From Pseudomonadales bacterium (GTDB taxonomy: Bacteria; Pseudomonadota; Gammaproteobacteria; Pseudomonadales; Pseudohongiellaceae): a DNA stretch of 64,000 nucleotides. Under the pieces are notes generated by a model. It made no database searches and was not told the origin of the DNA. It was given only the letters and a program-made list of their open reading frames with translations. Each line of letters opens with the position of its first letter. The first letter of the stretch is position 1. Location of the stretch: assembly GCA_024234395.1 (NCBI GenBank), contig JACKOH010000003.1:310001-374000 (forward strand). The letters run 5' to 3'. This document shows positions 34,170 to 43,695 of the stretch, piece by piece. A program made the translations under genes and the position numbers.

Positions 34170-36362
34170 ATGACAGGCAATTCCCGGGTCCGTGTGTCAC
34201 TTTTCCCACTCGCCCTGCTCCTCCTGGTGGGCAGTCAATCCCAAGTGTTCGCCCAGATGGAGGAAGACACCACGATCATCTATCCAGCCAGTTATTTTGC
34301 GGAATATGCACCGGTGACCGCCCAGGACATGCTGGATCGTATTCCGGGTCAGGGTCAGAATACCGGCGGCGGCAACCGTTCCGGTGGCAGCCGTTCCGGA
34401 CTTTCCAGCGGCAGTGGCGGCAATGCGTCATCGGGAGGTCGCGGCCTCGGTGCCGGCAGCGGTGGCAACGAACTGCTGGTGAACGGCAAACGCGTGGCGG
34501 GAAAATCCAATCAGACCAGCGATCTGTTACGGCGGATCTCTTCCAGCCAGGTCCAGGAGATCCAGATCATCCGCGGAACCTCGGGTGATCTGGATGTGCG
34601 CGGCAGCAGCCAGGTTGTCAATATTGTGCTGCTGGAGGAACTGGCCTCCACCAGCATCTCCTACGATCTCAACGCGGAAATGTACAAGGACGATACCGTG
34701 CAGCCGGGCGGCTCGGTGTCGCTTAGCAGTAGTGCCGACCGGCTTTCCTACCAGGTCAGCCTGACCAGCCGCAGTCGCTATGAGCACCAGGTCAGCAACG
34801 AAGAGAGTATCCTTGGTGATATCTCCCCCAACGACCTGGTTCATGAGGAACGGGTTCGTGATCAGCGCAATGACGAAATAAGTACCAATCTTGCCTATCA
34901 GTTCGGCAACCGCAGCAGTGTGAGGCTCAACGGCCTGTACGCACAGAATGATGCCCCAACCGATGTCGATCGCCGCACCACTGACTTGCGCTTCGCCGGG
35001 CATCCGCTTACCGTCGAACGGGAGGCCATACCCAATGATCGTCACAACTGGGAGCTGGGTGGCGACTACGAACTGGACTTCAGTAACGGCAGCCGCTTCA
35101 AACTGCTGGCGATAGCCAACCAGGACAACAACGTAACGACGCGGGAGCGCTTTCTTCAACAGGACGATACCAGCGAGCAGAAAAACCTCTACCTGCACAC
35201 CGATGCGGTCACGGAGGAACGCATACTGCGCAGTTCCTACACTTTCGACATCGTCCAGGATCAGAACGTGGAGATGGGCATCGAGCGTGCCGTCACCACC
35301 CTGGACTCGAGCCTGGCACTCGGGCTGCTCTCCGGCACTGCCGCTCCTTCGGACGCGGTTGGCGGATTGATTCCCCAGGACGTGAACAATGCCAATTCCA
35401 CAGTAGAGGAAGTTCGCTACGAACCTTTCTTCATCCATAACTGGTCACTGAACGAGCAGTTGACGCTGGAAAGCACGCTGCTATACGAAACCTCCGAAAT
35501 CACCCAGACCGGCGACGTACACAATCAACGGGATTTTGATTTCATCAAGCCGAAGGTCGAACTGCGTTACGATGTCACACCCCAGCTGCAACTGCGTGGC
35601 ACTGTCGAAAAAGTCGTTAATCAACTGAGTTTCGCTGATTTTGTAGCCGCCAACGATGAGCAGGACAATGATTCCAATACCCTGGCTGGCAACGCGCAAC
35701 TGCGCCAGGAATGGATGTGGCGTTATCTGTTCGATACCGAGTACCGGCTGCCTGACGACGTTGGCGTGTTCAGTGCAGAAATTTTCTATTTCAAACACCA
35801 CGATGTCATCGATCGGATGGATGCCTCACCTTCTCCGGACAAACTGGTTTCAGTAAACGGGAATATTGGCGACGGCTGGGAATACGGCACCAACCTGTCG
35901 CTGAGCATGCGGATGGGTATTATCGGTATGCCGAACCTGCTTGCCACCTCCACACTGAACCTGCAGGATTCGGAGGTGACCGATCCGTTTCTTGGTATCA
36001 AACGTCGATTCCAGAATTATCAGCGGGGCCGCTTCACTTTCCAGTTCCGGCACGACGTTCCGGAGTGGCATATGAACTGGGGCATGGATTACTTCGATCG
36101 GATAGATGGTAATTTAAGGAAATATGATATCGATGACATCGAAGCCATTGTCCGGGATCCGCGGGTCAACCTGTACGTGGAAAAAGTGGATCACTTTGGC
36201 CTGACCTGGCGGTTTGAAGGTGGCGGACTGATTGACGGCGCCCAGTGTCGTAAACGCCAGCGCTTCGATGGCCGGATTTCCAGCGGTATTCTGCAGGAAA
36301 TCGAGCATCAGTGCTCCCGTCCCGGCCCCACCTATAATCTGCGGGTGAGCGGGACAATCTAA
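34170..36362 (+). CDS. TonB-dependent outer-membrane receptor
   Basis: The 730-residue protein has a signal peptide (to about residue 28), a plug domain (VTAQDMLDRIPG, LLVNGKRVAGKSNQTSDLLR, SSQVQEIQIIRGTSGDLDVR, GSSQVVNIVLLEE) and a long beta-barrel of alternating strands ending RPGPTYNLRVSGTI. Between IPG and LLVNGKR the plug holds about 40 residues of Gly/Ser/Asn low complexity instead of the short usual loop. The substrate is unknown; no neighbouring transport genes give a hint. The stop TAA is the first part of a short repeat (36360-36377). Confidence 0.9.
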   Translation: MTGNSRVRVSLFPLALLLLVGSQSQVFAQMEEDTTIIYPASYFAEYAPVTAQDMLDRIPGQGQNTGGGNRSGGSRSGLSSGSGGNASSGGRGLGAGSGGNELLVNGKRVAGKSNQTSDLLRRISSSQVQEIQIIRGTSGDLDVRGSSQVVNIVLLEELASTSISYDLNAEMYKDDTVQPGGSVSLSSSADRLSYQVSLTSRSRYEHQVSNEESILGDISPNDLVHEERVRDQRNDEISTNLAYQFGNRSSVRLNGLYAQNDAPTDVDRRTTDLRFAGHPLTVEREAIPNDRHNWELGGDYELDFSNGSRFKLLAIANQDNNVTTRERFLQQDDTSEQKNLYLHTDAVTEERILRSSYTFDIVQDQNVEMGIERAVTTLDSSLALGLLSGTAAPSDAVGGLIPQDVNNANSTVEEVRYEPFFIHNWSLNEQLTLESTLLYETSEITQTGDVHNQRDFDFIKPKVELRYDVTPQLQLRGTVEKVVNQLSFADFVAANDEQDNDSNTLAGNAQLRQEWMWRYLFDTEYRLPDDVGVFSAEIFYFKHHDVIDRMDASPSPDKLVSVNGNIGDGWEYGTNLSLSMRMGIIGMPNLLATSTLNLQDSEVTDPFLGIKRRFQNYQRGRFTFQFRHDVPEWHMNWGMDYFDRIDGNLRKYDIDDIEAIVRDPRVNLYVEKVDHFGLTWRFEGGGLIDGAQCRKRQRFDGRISSGILQEIEHQCSRPGPTYNLRVSGTI

Positions 36363-36377
36363 GGAACCTCTGAGTAA
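36360..36377. repeat. GGAACCTCTGA repeat, half copy at a stop codon
   Basis: TAAGGAACCTCTGAGTAA begins with the stop codon of the TonB-receptor gene. It is one arm of the short inverted-repeat element found in several other gaps of this window. Confidence 0.6.
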
Positions 36378-36404
36378 AGCAGGAAACTGCCGGGTGCATA
36401 AATC

Positions 36405-36632
36405 ATGAAATTATTCAGCTCCAACAGGAAGCAACCACGCAAAGCCGGACGAAGTGGCCCCGACAGTGTCGCTCTGTGGATGGTTATCGGCATGAGTATC
36501 GGCATTGCGGCTGGAGCTGCACTTGACAATATTGGTCTGGGTATTGCCCTGGGTTTGAGTCTGGGAGCCGGTATCGGTTCGGTACTCGCGGAACGCAACA
36601 AGGCGGAAACCAGCGACTCCGGATCTGAATGA
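36405..36632 (+). CDS. Small glycine-zipper membrane protein
   Basis: The 75-residue product has a basic N-terminus (KLFSSNRKQPRKAGRSG) and one long hydrophobic stretch with regularly spaced Gly (GMSIGIAAGAALDNIGLGIA, LGLSLGAGIGSVLAERN), then an acidic tail. This is the pattern of small glycine-zipper membrane proteins of unknown function. It starts 43 bases after the TonB-receptor stop and may share its transcript. Confidence 0.65.
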   Translation: MKLFSSNRKQPRKAGRSGPDSVALWMVIGMSIGIAAGAALDNIGLGIALGLSLGAGIGSVLAERNKAETSDSGSE

Positions 36633-36871
36633 GGTTACTTGTTCCGTAACGGCCTGTTCGGCGAAGCGTTTCTACACTTATCAGCGACCGCCGCGTTGAA
36701 GCGGATTATCCCGACCCTCCTGGTACTGCCGACGAGCCACCACGTCATGCTATGCTGAAGTGGTTGCCAGGAGTGACATAAAAATAAATATTGCTGCGCA
36801 GCAACTGCCTGGCTGCCCGCTTTCAGCATTCCGCGCAACACTGAACCCTCACACAATTCGAGGCATTTCCC

Positions 36872-37939
36872 ATGACCAGATTCCTTGCCGCTGTGTTTCT
36901 TTCACTGAGCTGTTCTTCCGCTGCCTGGGCTCAATACGCGCCTCAGATAGAATTTGAAGCGCAAGCGGATTTTTTCGCTATCCCCGCAGGAATGAATTTT
37001 GGCGAGGTTTCTGCAATCGCCGTCAATTCGGAAAATCACGTGTTCGTGTTTCACCGTGCCAGTCCGTCCGGTGGTGGGCCGGCCTACGGAATTTCCGCAG
37101 CACGCCTATGGGAGTTTGATGCCACAGGACACTACCTGCGCGAACACGGTAGCGGGCTGTATGCCTGGGCCTTCGCTCATGGCCTGCGTATCGATGCAAA
37201 GGATGACATCTGGACCGTCGACAAGGGCTCCAACATGATTGTCCGTATGAATCCCGAGGGCCGGGTGGTGTGGGTATTCGGACGCAAGACAGAATCCGTT
37301 TCGGAAGCGGCCCGCCCCTTCGAGCATGTCGATACCCCCAGACCTGCTGAAGACGGCCGCTTTCGTGAACCGACCGACGTAGCCTTCGATTCCGAGGGCA
37401 ATATTTACATCAGCGATGGATACATAAATTCTCGCGTTGCGAAATATGATGCCAACGGAGACTGGGTCAAATCCTGGGGCGAACCCGGGCGGGGCCCGGG
37501 CCAGTTTCGTCTCCCCCACAGCATCGTCATTGACAGCGACGACAATATCTATGTGGGCGATCGTTCCAATTCCCGCATCCAGGTATTCGATACCGAGGGG
37601 AACTATTTACGCGAGTTCAGCGTGGCGACGCCGATCCGGCCTGGATCCAAAGCAGTCAATGGCCCAACACCGGCGGACCTGGACAATGTAGCCGCCAATG
37701 GTGCTCCCAATGCTCTTTGCATACCGCCGGGGAGCAATATAATTTTCGTCGGTGAGACCACCTTCCCCGGACGGATTATCAAAGCCACGCTTCAGGGCGA
37801 AGTGCTGGGAACCATCGGTAATTCCGGCCGTAATCCAGGCGAATTTTCCGGAGCCCATGGCCTCGCCTGCCCATCGGAGAACCTCCTGTATGTGGCGGAG
37901 ACTTCCAATTCCCGGGCCCAGAGACTCGTTCTGAAATAG
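36872..37939 (+). CDS. Secreted NHL-repeat beta-propeller protein
   Basis: After a signal peptide (TRFLAAVFLSLSCSSAAWAQ) the 355-residue protein has NHL repeats: RFREPTDVAFDSEGNIYISD, SRVAKYDANGDWVKSWGEPG, GQFRLPHSIVIDSDDNIYVG, DRSNSRIQVFDTEGNYLREF and SGAHGLACPSENLLYVAETS. The arrangement resembles peptidylglycine alpha-amidating lyase-like propellers, which bind a metal at the centre, but activity is not shown. It is followed by a near-perfect hairpin made of the short repeat. Confidence 0.85.
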   Translation: MTRFLAAVFLSLSCSSAAWAQYAPQIEFEAQADFFAIPAGMNFGEVSAIAVNSENHVFVFHRASPSGGGPAYGISAARLWEFDATGHYLREHGSGLYAWAFAHGLRIDAKDDIWTVDKGSNMIVRMNPEGRVVWVFGRKTESVSEAARPFEHVDTPRPAEDGRFREPTDVAFDSEGNIYISDGYINSRVAKYDANGDWVKSWGEPGRGPGQFRLPHSIVIDSDDNIYVGDRSNSRIQVFDTEGNYLREFSVATPIRPGSKAVNGPTPADLDNVAANGAPNALCIPPGSNIIFVGETTFPGRIIKATLQGEVLGTIGNSGRNPGEFSGAHGLACPSENLLYVAETSNSRAQRLVLK

Positions 37940-37960
37940 TTTTACAGGTTATTGTAGGCT

Positions 37961-37996
37961 AGGGAACCTCTGATCGCCGGCAATCAGAGGTTCCTT
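37961..37996. repeat. Palindromic GGAACCTCTGAT repeat acting as a hairpin
   Basis: GGAACCTCTGAT (37963-37974) and ATCAGAGGTTCC (37983-37994) are perfect inverted copies around an 8-base loop, flanked by AGG and TTA. It lies between the convergent NHL and secreted-protein genes and could act as a bidirectional terminator. It is the cleanest copy of the repeat family in the window. Confidence 0.8.
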
Positions 37997-38018
37997 ACTT
38001 CAGCCTCAGCGGAGACAT

Positions 38019-38507
38019 TCAGGTAGCAGGGCACTCCGAAAACACCAGGAATCCGAATTGCGATTCGATAATCGGCTGCGGGTCAGTCACATTGACGCGG
38101 CTGTAGTAATAAACATTGACGCCTACCACACCATTGAAAAGCGGCGGGCCAACCTGCGCCCCGGCATGGATATTTATGGTTTCAGCATCCTCGCCAAATG
38201 TGGATTCTGCCCCATGAAAAGAAATTCTGACATTTTCACCGACCTGTTCCGCGGTGCCGCTGAGCAGCATGGGGTTGTTTGGAATACCGCTTTGCCTGGT
38301 AATGAGCCCATTGACGCTGAAGTGACCGTCTCCGACATGAGATATGCCCAGATTGAGATACTGCGTATCTTCTTCCGGTTCCTGGTTAACCATGTTTATG
38401 CGCCAGCAGAAAGTACCAAGAAATTCAGAGGCAGAGGCAGCATTTAGCGGCAACAGCAACAGCAATGGGCTGCAGACCAGGATTATAAATCGGGTAATGT
38501 TTTTCAT
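38019..38507 (-). CDS. Secreted hypothetical protein
   Basis: The 162-residue product has a signal peptide (MKNITRFIILVCSPLLLLLP to about residue 27) and a small beta-rich domain: EFLGTFCWRINMVNQEPEED, GISHVGDGHFSVNGLITRQ, ENVRISFHGAESTFGEDAET and IESQFGFLVFSECPAT. Two Cys could pair. I do not recognise the family. GGAAACATTA precedes the ATG. It is divergent from the capA-type gene and separated from it by the MITE-bearing gap. Confidence 0.7.
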   Translation of the reverse strand: MKNITRFIILVCSPLLLLLPLNAASASEFLGTFCWRINMVNQEPEEDTQYLNLGISHVGDGHFSVNGLITRQSGIPNNPMLLSGTAEQVGENVRISFHGAESTFGEDAETINIHAGAQVGPPLFNGVVGVNVYYYSRVNVTDPQPIIESQFGFLVFSECPAT

Positions 38508-38769
38508 TAATGTTTCCTATGTTTTATTTTTTTTGAGAGGATGCCGCCGGCCCAGCAAAACAAACACTAATTTGGCATCGACTCGAAGTGTACTACGGAT
38601 ATTCTGACACCACAGCAACATCAGATTACACCTGGATACCTCATCTGCCTGCCTCAGGGGCCCGGCTGGACAACTCTCGTAAACGGTCATACTCGTTTTT
38701 GTACTACCGGGGATCAGAATTGACCGCCAGAACATTCACTGTTAAAAGAACGTAATGAATAAAAACACT

Positions 38770-38913
38770 AACAGCCTGTTGAAAAGCTCACAGGTGAGCG
38801 AAAGACAAGGCTAAATCTGGCGAAAAAGTGTAGTTTACAAGCCGTAAATGGGCATATTGAGCCGGTTTTTAGCGCTGTGTTGTGCCAGCTCAGAGTTTTT
38901 CAACAGGCTGCTA
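38770..38913. mobile_element. MITE-like palindromic element, copy 1
   Basis: About 144 bases bounded by AACAGCCTGTTGAAAA and TTTTTCAACAGGCTG, with extended self-complementarity and no coding capacity of its own. The same sequence, reversed and some 80-90% alike by eye, lies at 53091-53233. It ends 17 bases before the CapA start and its right part reads as the peptide CQLRVFQQAA in the CapA frame, creating a false upstream start at 38877. Terminal motifs of this kind are typical of non-autonomous elements mobilised by an IS. Confidence 0.85.
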
Positions 38914-38930
38914 ACCATTGGAGGTCAAAC

Positions 38931-40331
38931 ATGATCCAAAGTCGCTGCCGAACCTTGTTCCTGTCTGTAATTGCCGGTGCAGCCGGACTGACAGCTCCGC
39001 CGATACTCGCCCAGTCACCGGATCCGGCAGAACTGGCGACCACGGTCCAGGACGGATTCACTATTGCCACGGTAGGCGACCTTATCATTGCCTACCCCAT
39101 GGAGCATATGCTTGCCGACCCTGGTTTCCGCGAGGTAGTGGAGCTCATTCAGACCGCTGACGTGGCAACCGGAAACCTGGAGACCAACATTATCGACGGG
39201 CGGACTTTCCGGGGATCCCGTGGTGGAGGCTTTGGTGCGGAACCCGAATCCGCGCGCTCACTGGTGGAGATGGGCTTCGATATCGTTGCCCGCGCCAACA
39301 ATCACGCCAATGACTTTGGCCGCGAAGGTCTGATCGAGACTTCCCGGCATCTGGATGCCGCAGGCCTGCAATACGCCGGTTACGGGGAGACCTACTGGGC
39401 GGCGCGCGCAGCACGCTTTTTTACCAGCAAACGCGGACGGGTTGGGATGGTAGCCACTTCGGATCATGAACCGCGGGCAGAACTGGCGCGTGGGGAATGG
39501 CCTGGGGTTGGCGGATTGAGCCCCCTGCGCGTGACCCGATATTTTATGGTACCGGAGCAACAGTGGGACGCGATCAGGACTATTCGCGATGCCTTTCCCA
39601 ACGGGACGTTCCACTACGCGAGAGGTGTGAATACCGACTCGCAGGTTGAGTTCCTGCAACAGCAGTTTCGCAGGGCACCCCCCGGTGTTACCAGACCCTA
39701 TTATCATTTCGAGATGAACGACCGGGACCTGCGAGAAGTAGTGGCATCCGTTCGCGAGGGTAAGATAAGGTCAGATTTCATTACCGTGGCGATTCATGCT
39801 CACCACTTTCTCGACGCCAAGGGTGGCTACCGGGGAGAAGGGATTTCGGAAGCAGAGCATCTGGACACCAACTCCAGCATAGCTGACTACCTGCCGGAGT
39901 TTGCCCATGCTGTCATCGATAATGGCGCAGACCTGTTTCAGGGAACCGGTGTTCACGCCCTGCGCGGAATCGAGATCTACAAAAACCGGCCCGTGTTCTA
40001 TGGTCTCGGGGAATTCTTCAAACAAATGGATGTCATCGGTCTTTCCGGTCGCGGCGACCCCCAACGCGATGTAGGTCCCAGCGGAGCGGAATTTCCGGTC
40101 AAGTATGAAAGCATCATTGCGATCAGTGAATACTCCGGGCGCACTCTGAAGGAAGTGCGCATCTATCCTATAGAGACCCGCTATGAGGAGGAAAAGCTGT
40201 CCCTGCGAGGAATTCCCCGCCCGGCGCCACCGGCAGTGGCAAGACGAATTCTGAGCCGTCTACAGCAGCTTTCTGCGCCACTCGGCACCACGATCGAAAT
40301 CCAGAGTAACATCGGCATCATCCGACCCTGA
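38931..40331 (+). CDS. CapA/PgsA-family metallophosphatase-like secreted protein
   Basis: The 466-residue protein has a signal peptide (to about 28) and the CapA fold with calcineurin-like motifs: ATVGDLIIAYPMEHM, GNLETNIIDG, VARANNHANDFGREGLIET, TVAIHAHHFLD and FQGTGVHALRGIEIYKNRPV with FYGLGEF. CapA proteins are linked to poly-gamma-glutamate synthesis or transport, but many stand-alone homologues have unknown roles. The start at 38931 follows a strong GGAGG site; an extension to 38877 would read through the MITE. No capB/capC genes are adjacent. Confidence 0.88.
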   Translation: MIQSRCRTLFLSVIAGAAGLTAPPILAQSPDPAELATTVQDGFTIATVGDLIIAYPMEHMLADPGFREVVELIQTADVATGNLETNIIDGRTFRGSRGGGFGAEPESARSLVEMGFDIVARANNHANDFGREGLIETSRHLDAAGLQYAGYGETYWAARAARFFTSKRGRVGMVATSDHEPRAELARGEWPGVGGLSPLRVTRYFMVPEQQWDAIRTIRDAFPNGTFHYARGVNTDSQVEFLQQQFRRAPPGVTRPYYHFEMNDRDLREVVASVREGKIRSDFITVAIHAHHFLDAKGGYRGEGISEAEHLDTNSSIADYLPEFAHAVIDNGADLFQGTGVHALRGIEIYKNRPVFYGLGEFFKQMDVIGLSGRGDPQRDVGPSGAEFPVKYESIIAISEYSGRTLKEVRIYPIETRYEEEKLSLRGIPRPAPPAVARRILSRLQQLSAPLGTTIEIQSNIGIIRP

Positions 40332-40347
40332 TGAATAATTGGAGTCA

Positions 40348-40377
40348 GAGCAGATCCATGTAGTCAGAATTTCCTTA
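40348..40377. repeat. GGAACCTCTGA-family repeat at the stop of the fusion gene
   Basis: GAGCAGATCCATG-TAGTCAGAATTTCCTTA matches the right half of the copy at 53232-53300 (GAGCAGATCCATAATTAGTCAGAGGTTCCTTAG). Read on the - strand, its first three bases TAA are the stop codon of the 1106-residue fusion gene. Confidence 0.65.
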
Positions 40378-43300
40378 GAGGACTTCCAGAATCCCGGCGC
40401 CGAAAGTAAATCCCGCTCCAAATGCACACAGCCCAATTCGTTCCCCTGCTTTCTTGCCTTTGATCGCCTCCGGTAAACACAGGGGAATGCTGCTGGAAGA
40501 GGTATTACCGAATTCACTGACGCGGGAGAATACATCGACCTTGATGCGGTCCTGAATCGCATCGATGATTCTCTGACTGGCTTGATGGGGAACCACGAGG
40601 CTGACTTCCTCCATTACTATAGACTCCTGCTCGCAGGCCGCCAACAGGATTTTCTTCATTGCCCGTACTGCCTCAGAAAACACAACTCTCCCCTCCATTG
40701 TAATGAATCCCTGGCCTTTGACTGGAACTCGCAGACTACCTCGGCGATCCCGTTTGCCTGATAGTACGGGTCTTCTCAGGTTACACAAGGCTGGCAGATC
40801 CTCACGGCCGGTTACGAGCGTAGCAGTGGCAGCATCGGCAAACAAAATATAAGTATCAAAATCTTCTGGATCGAGTAGCGGGGAGAGAACTTCCGTTGTT
40901 ATCACCAGGACATTGGCCCCCGGTTTATGTGCAATGCAATCGTAAGCCGCTTGTAAACCATAGAGGTAGCCGGAGCAGGCGGCAAAAATATCGTAAGCCT
41001 GAATGTTGTGATCGACGCCATCGGACAAGTGTTCCAATACCTGACAGGCCAGAGATGGACTTACTTGTTCGGGGCTCGTGGTACTACAAACGATCAAGTC
41101 TATATCCGACAGAGCCAAGGGGGATTTTTCAAGCAGCTGGCGGGCCGCCTTGACCGCCAGAGTCAAGGCCGATTCATTTCCGCCAACCCAATTGCGTGAT
41201 TCAATACCGGAAAGTCGCAGAATCTCGTCTCCAGTGTGAGACTCGTCGTCCTTCAGGTTTGCAAGAATGAAGGCATTGTCTATGCGCCGGGAACCAACAG
41301 CAGTCTCTATATCGGCGAGTTTGACTTGTTTTCCGATCCTACCTGCAGATAAAGGTGATCGCTTTATATCCGCATGGCGCCGGCTCAGTAACGGCAGTTG
41401 CTTGAGCGGCAGGGCTTGCATTGACGCGGATTTCACTGGCTCCCGCGTCACAATTGCCATAACCGGATCGCCCACTTTCACTATATCGTGCTCGCTGACG
41501 CTTATTTCAACGATCCTTCCGGTCCAGGGTGAAGTCATTTCCACTACACTTTTGGCTGACTCGACAACCAGGATAAGATCACCTCGTTCGACGTCTCCAC
41601 CGACAGCAACCGGGATTTCCAGCACCTCCACGGTTTCATCGGAAGGACCGGAACCAATAGCGGCGACTATCGCCCGGTCGACCCCAACCTGACTTTCAGT
41701 TTGCCAGTCCAGATCAAGATCCAGCAGTTCGGCTGCGGTGGCAAGAATGGATTCAAAAGACGGCAGCAGTGCGCGTTGATTATCGAAGTTGAAGGGCAAG
41801 TAGGAATCGGGGCCGGTAATACGCCGAATGAGTACCGGTCTGGTAGCGGATTCCGCTACTGTTGCCGCCACTTCTGCACCGAAACCGCAGGTGTGCGTAT
41901 TCTCTTCCACGACAATCATCCTGCCGGTTTTCTGCACCGATTTCAGTACTGCCTCCTTGTCCCAGGGAGAAATACACGCCAGGTCAATCACATCACAGTC
42001 AATTTCCAGTTTCGACAGTTCTACTGCCACTCGCAGGCATATCTGCAAGGTATTTCCCCAGGCCAACAGGCTGAGATCATTGCCCTTTCGAACTTGTATG
42101 GCGTCGCCGATGGGAAGGAAATACTGACCGATATTCTCCGGGGCCCGGTCCTCGGGCCTGTTCAACGCGTTCTTGGGATAGAAAAAAATGCTGGGTCGGC
42201 CAGAAAGAAAGGCAGAGTTCAACAGCCCCGCAGCATCACCGGCATTACTGGGATAAAACACGTCCAACCCCGGCACCTGAGCCATCAATGCCTCCATGGA
42301 CTGAGCGTGAAAAGGCCCCAGACCGGGACGGTATGCTCCACAGGCAATCATCACGATCACAGGTGCCGACCACTCACCATTGCTGCGCCAGTACAAAGTC
42401 GCCAGCTCGGACATAATCTGATTGAGGGCGTGGGGAATAAAGTCTGCAAACTGGATAAAACAGACCGGTTTGTCACCTGCCAGTGCTCGTCCGATTGACA
42501 GACCTACAATAGTGGATTCCGAAAGCGGCGAATTCAGCACCCGCCCGCTGAACTCGTTACTCAAGTCCCGGGTAACTCCAAACACATCGCCTTTGGGATC
42601 CTCGATATCTTCACCATACAGGAATACAGAGTGATTGCTGCTAAGGTGGTGTCGCAGCACACGGTTGATCGCCTGACGCATGGTACAGTTCACAAAAGCA
42701 GGTTGGCAGGCTGCCGGGTTGAATTTTCCCTCCAGCACATCCGGCAATGCAGCCTTAACGGTCTTGACTGCTGTCGGTTGACCACCCGATTTGGCCCGGG
42801 ATTCTTCCGCCGCCAGACGAATCTGGATTGCAGATTTAATCTCATCCAGCTGTAGATCGGTAATACCACTTTCCAACAGGGCGTTTTCCAGCCGCCCAAG
42901 CGGATCATCTTCCAGTCGACTTTGCTCTAAGTCATGCACCGAACGATAAAGGCTTTGATCGTCGGCATTGCTGTGATTATCAAGCCGACAGGTTCTAAAA
43001 ATCACGATGGCGGGACCGCGACTGGCACGTACCTGCTCAATAACCGGTGCAAGGTGTTGTCGGGCCTGAAGTACCTCACGGCCGTCGACCCGGTGAATCG
43101 GTAATCCGTAAAACTCTTCCGGTTCCGCGTCGGGGTGTGAGAAAAAAGTTTTACCACGAGTCTTCGTGGATACGGCCAGCTGATTGTCCTGAATAAAAAA
43201 CAGCACCGGCAATTGCGAACGCACCGCTTCGGCGATCGCTTCAAGCACCTCTCCCTGCTGGGAGGTGCCATCACCAATCGAACACAACACGATGGGATTG

Positions 43301-43695
43301 TCAGGCTGGCTTCTGATTGAGGTAGCCACCCCCACGCACTGCAGAGCCCCATTGCCCACCGGTATAGACATATTCATGACATTGCGTGCGCGACAGGACG
43401 TGAAAGGATTCATCTGTCGCCCGCCGGAATAAGACTCCGCGTTGCCATACAGCGCATTAAGAAATTCCTGGCTGCTGACACCCCGACCCAGCAACAGGGC
43501 TTTGTCGCGATAATGGCAACTCAGCCAGTCCTGGTCCTGTAAGAACTCATTGAGTATCGCCGAACTCTCATGCCCCGAACCGGAAATATGAAACCAGGCT
43601 TCACCGCGATTGACTGCCGCCAACTCGAATTGGTCCAGTAAGCGGGCGGTTAGCATGACGTGGTACAGGGCGAGCGCTTTTTGGGGTTCCAACAT
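40375..43695 (-). CDS. Four-part fusion: ketoacid dehydrogenase E1-alpha/E1-beta + lipoyl domain + ketoacyl-ACP synthase III
   Basis: This 1106-residue protein joins four modules. Residues 1-310 are a thiamine-diphosphate E1-alpha (GDGTSQQGEV at 141, Asn171). Residues 335-650 are E1-beta (LYGEDIEDPKGDVFG, Glu362; GLGPFHAQSMEAL, His463). Residues 685-750 are a lipoyl/biotinyl domain with the modifiable Lys715 in VVESAKSVVEM. Residues 790-1106 are a FabH-like KAS III with catalytic Cys907 (FAACSGYLYG), His1037 (VVPHQASQRI) and Asn1064 (SEFGNTSSSS). No E2 acyltransferase or E3 is present. Inference: a ketoacid is decarboxylated, its acyl group loaded on lipoyl-Lys and passed straight to the KAS III, bypassing CoA. 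No ACP gene is adjacent and the ribosome site is weak. Confidence 0.93.
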   Translation of the reverse strand: MLEPQKALALYHVMLTARLLDQFELAAVNRGEAWFHISGSGHESSAILNEFLQDQDWLSCHYRDKALLLGRGVSSQEFLNALYGNAESYSGGRQMNPFTSCRARNVMNMSIPVGNGALQCVGVATSIRSQPDNPIVLCSIGDGTSQQGEVLEAIAEAVRSQLPVLFFIQDNQLAVSTKTRGKTFFSHPDAEPEEFYGLPIHRVDGREVLQARQHLAPVIEQVRASRGPAIVIFRTCRLDNHSNADDQSLYRSVHDLEQSRLEDDPLGRLENALLESGITDLQLDEIKSAIQIRLAAEESRAKSGGQPTAVKTVKAALPDVLEGKFNPAACQPAFVNCTMRQAINRVLRHHLSSNHSVFLYGEDIEDPKGDVFGVTRDLSNEFSGRVLNSPLSESTIVGLSIGRALAGDKPVCFIQFADFIPHALNQIMSELATLYWRSNGEWSAPVIVMIACGAYRPGLGPFHAQSMEALMAQVPGLDVFYPSNAGDAAGLLNSAFLSGRPSIFFYPKNALNRPEDRAPENIGQYFLPIGDAIQVRKGNDLSLLAWGNTLQICLRVAVELSKLEIDCDVIDLACISPWDKEAVLKSVQKTGRMIVVEENTHTCGFGAEVAATVAESATRPVLIRRITGPDSYLPFNFDNQRALLPSFESILATAAELLDLDLDWQTESQVGVDRAIVAAIGSGPSDETVEVLEIPVAVGGDVERGDLILVVESAKSVVEMTSPWTGRIVEISVSEHDIVKVGDPVMAIVTREPVKSASMQALPLKQLPLLSRRHADIKRSPLSAGRIGKQVKLADIETAVGSRRIDNAFILANLKDDESHTGDEILRLSGIESRNWVGGNESALTLAVKAARQLLEKSPLALSDIDLIVCSTTSPEQVSPSLACQVLEHLSDGVDHNIQAYDIFAACSGYLYGLQAAYDCIAHKPGANVLVITTEVLSPLLDPEDFDTYILFADAATATLVTGREDLPALCNLRRPVLSGKRDRRGSLRVPVKGQGFITMEGRVVFSEAVRAMKKILLAACEQESIVMEEVSLVVPHQASQRIIDAIQDRIKVDVFSRVSEFGNTSSSSIPLCLPEAIKGKKAGERIGLCAFGAGFTFGAGILEVL

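Noticed and set aside
34527..35438. 303-residue open frame on the - strand
   Set aside because: It is antisense to the TonB receptor, with no signal peptide, motif or ribosome site.
38877..38930. Upstream start for the CapA gene
   Set aside because: The added residues are encoded by the MITE; the ATG at 38931 has a strong GGAGG and is followed by a signal peptide.
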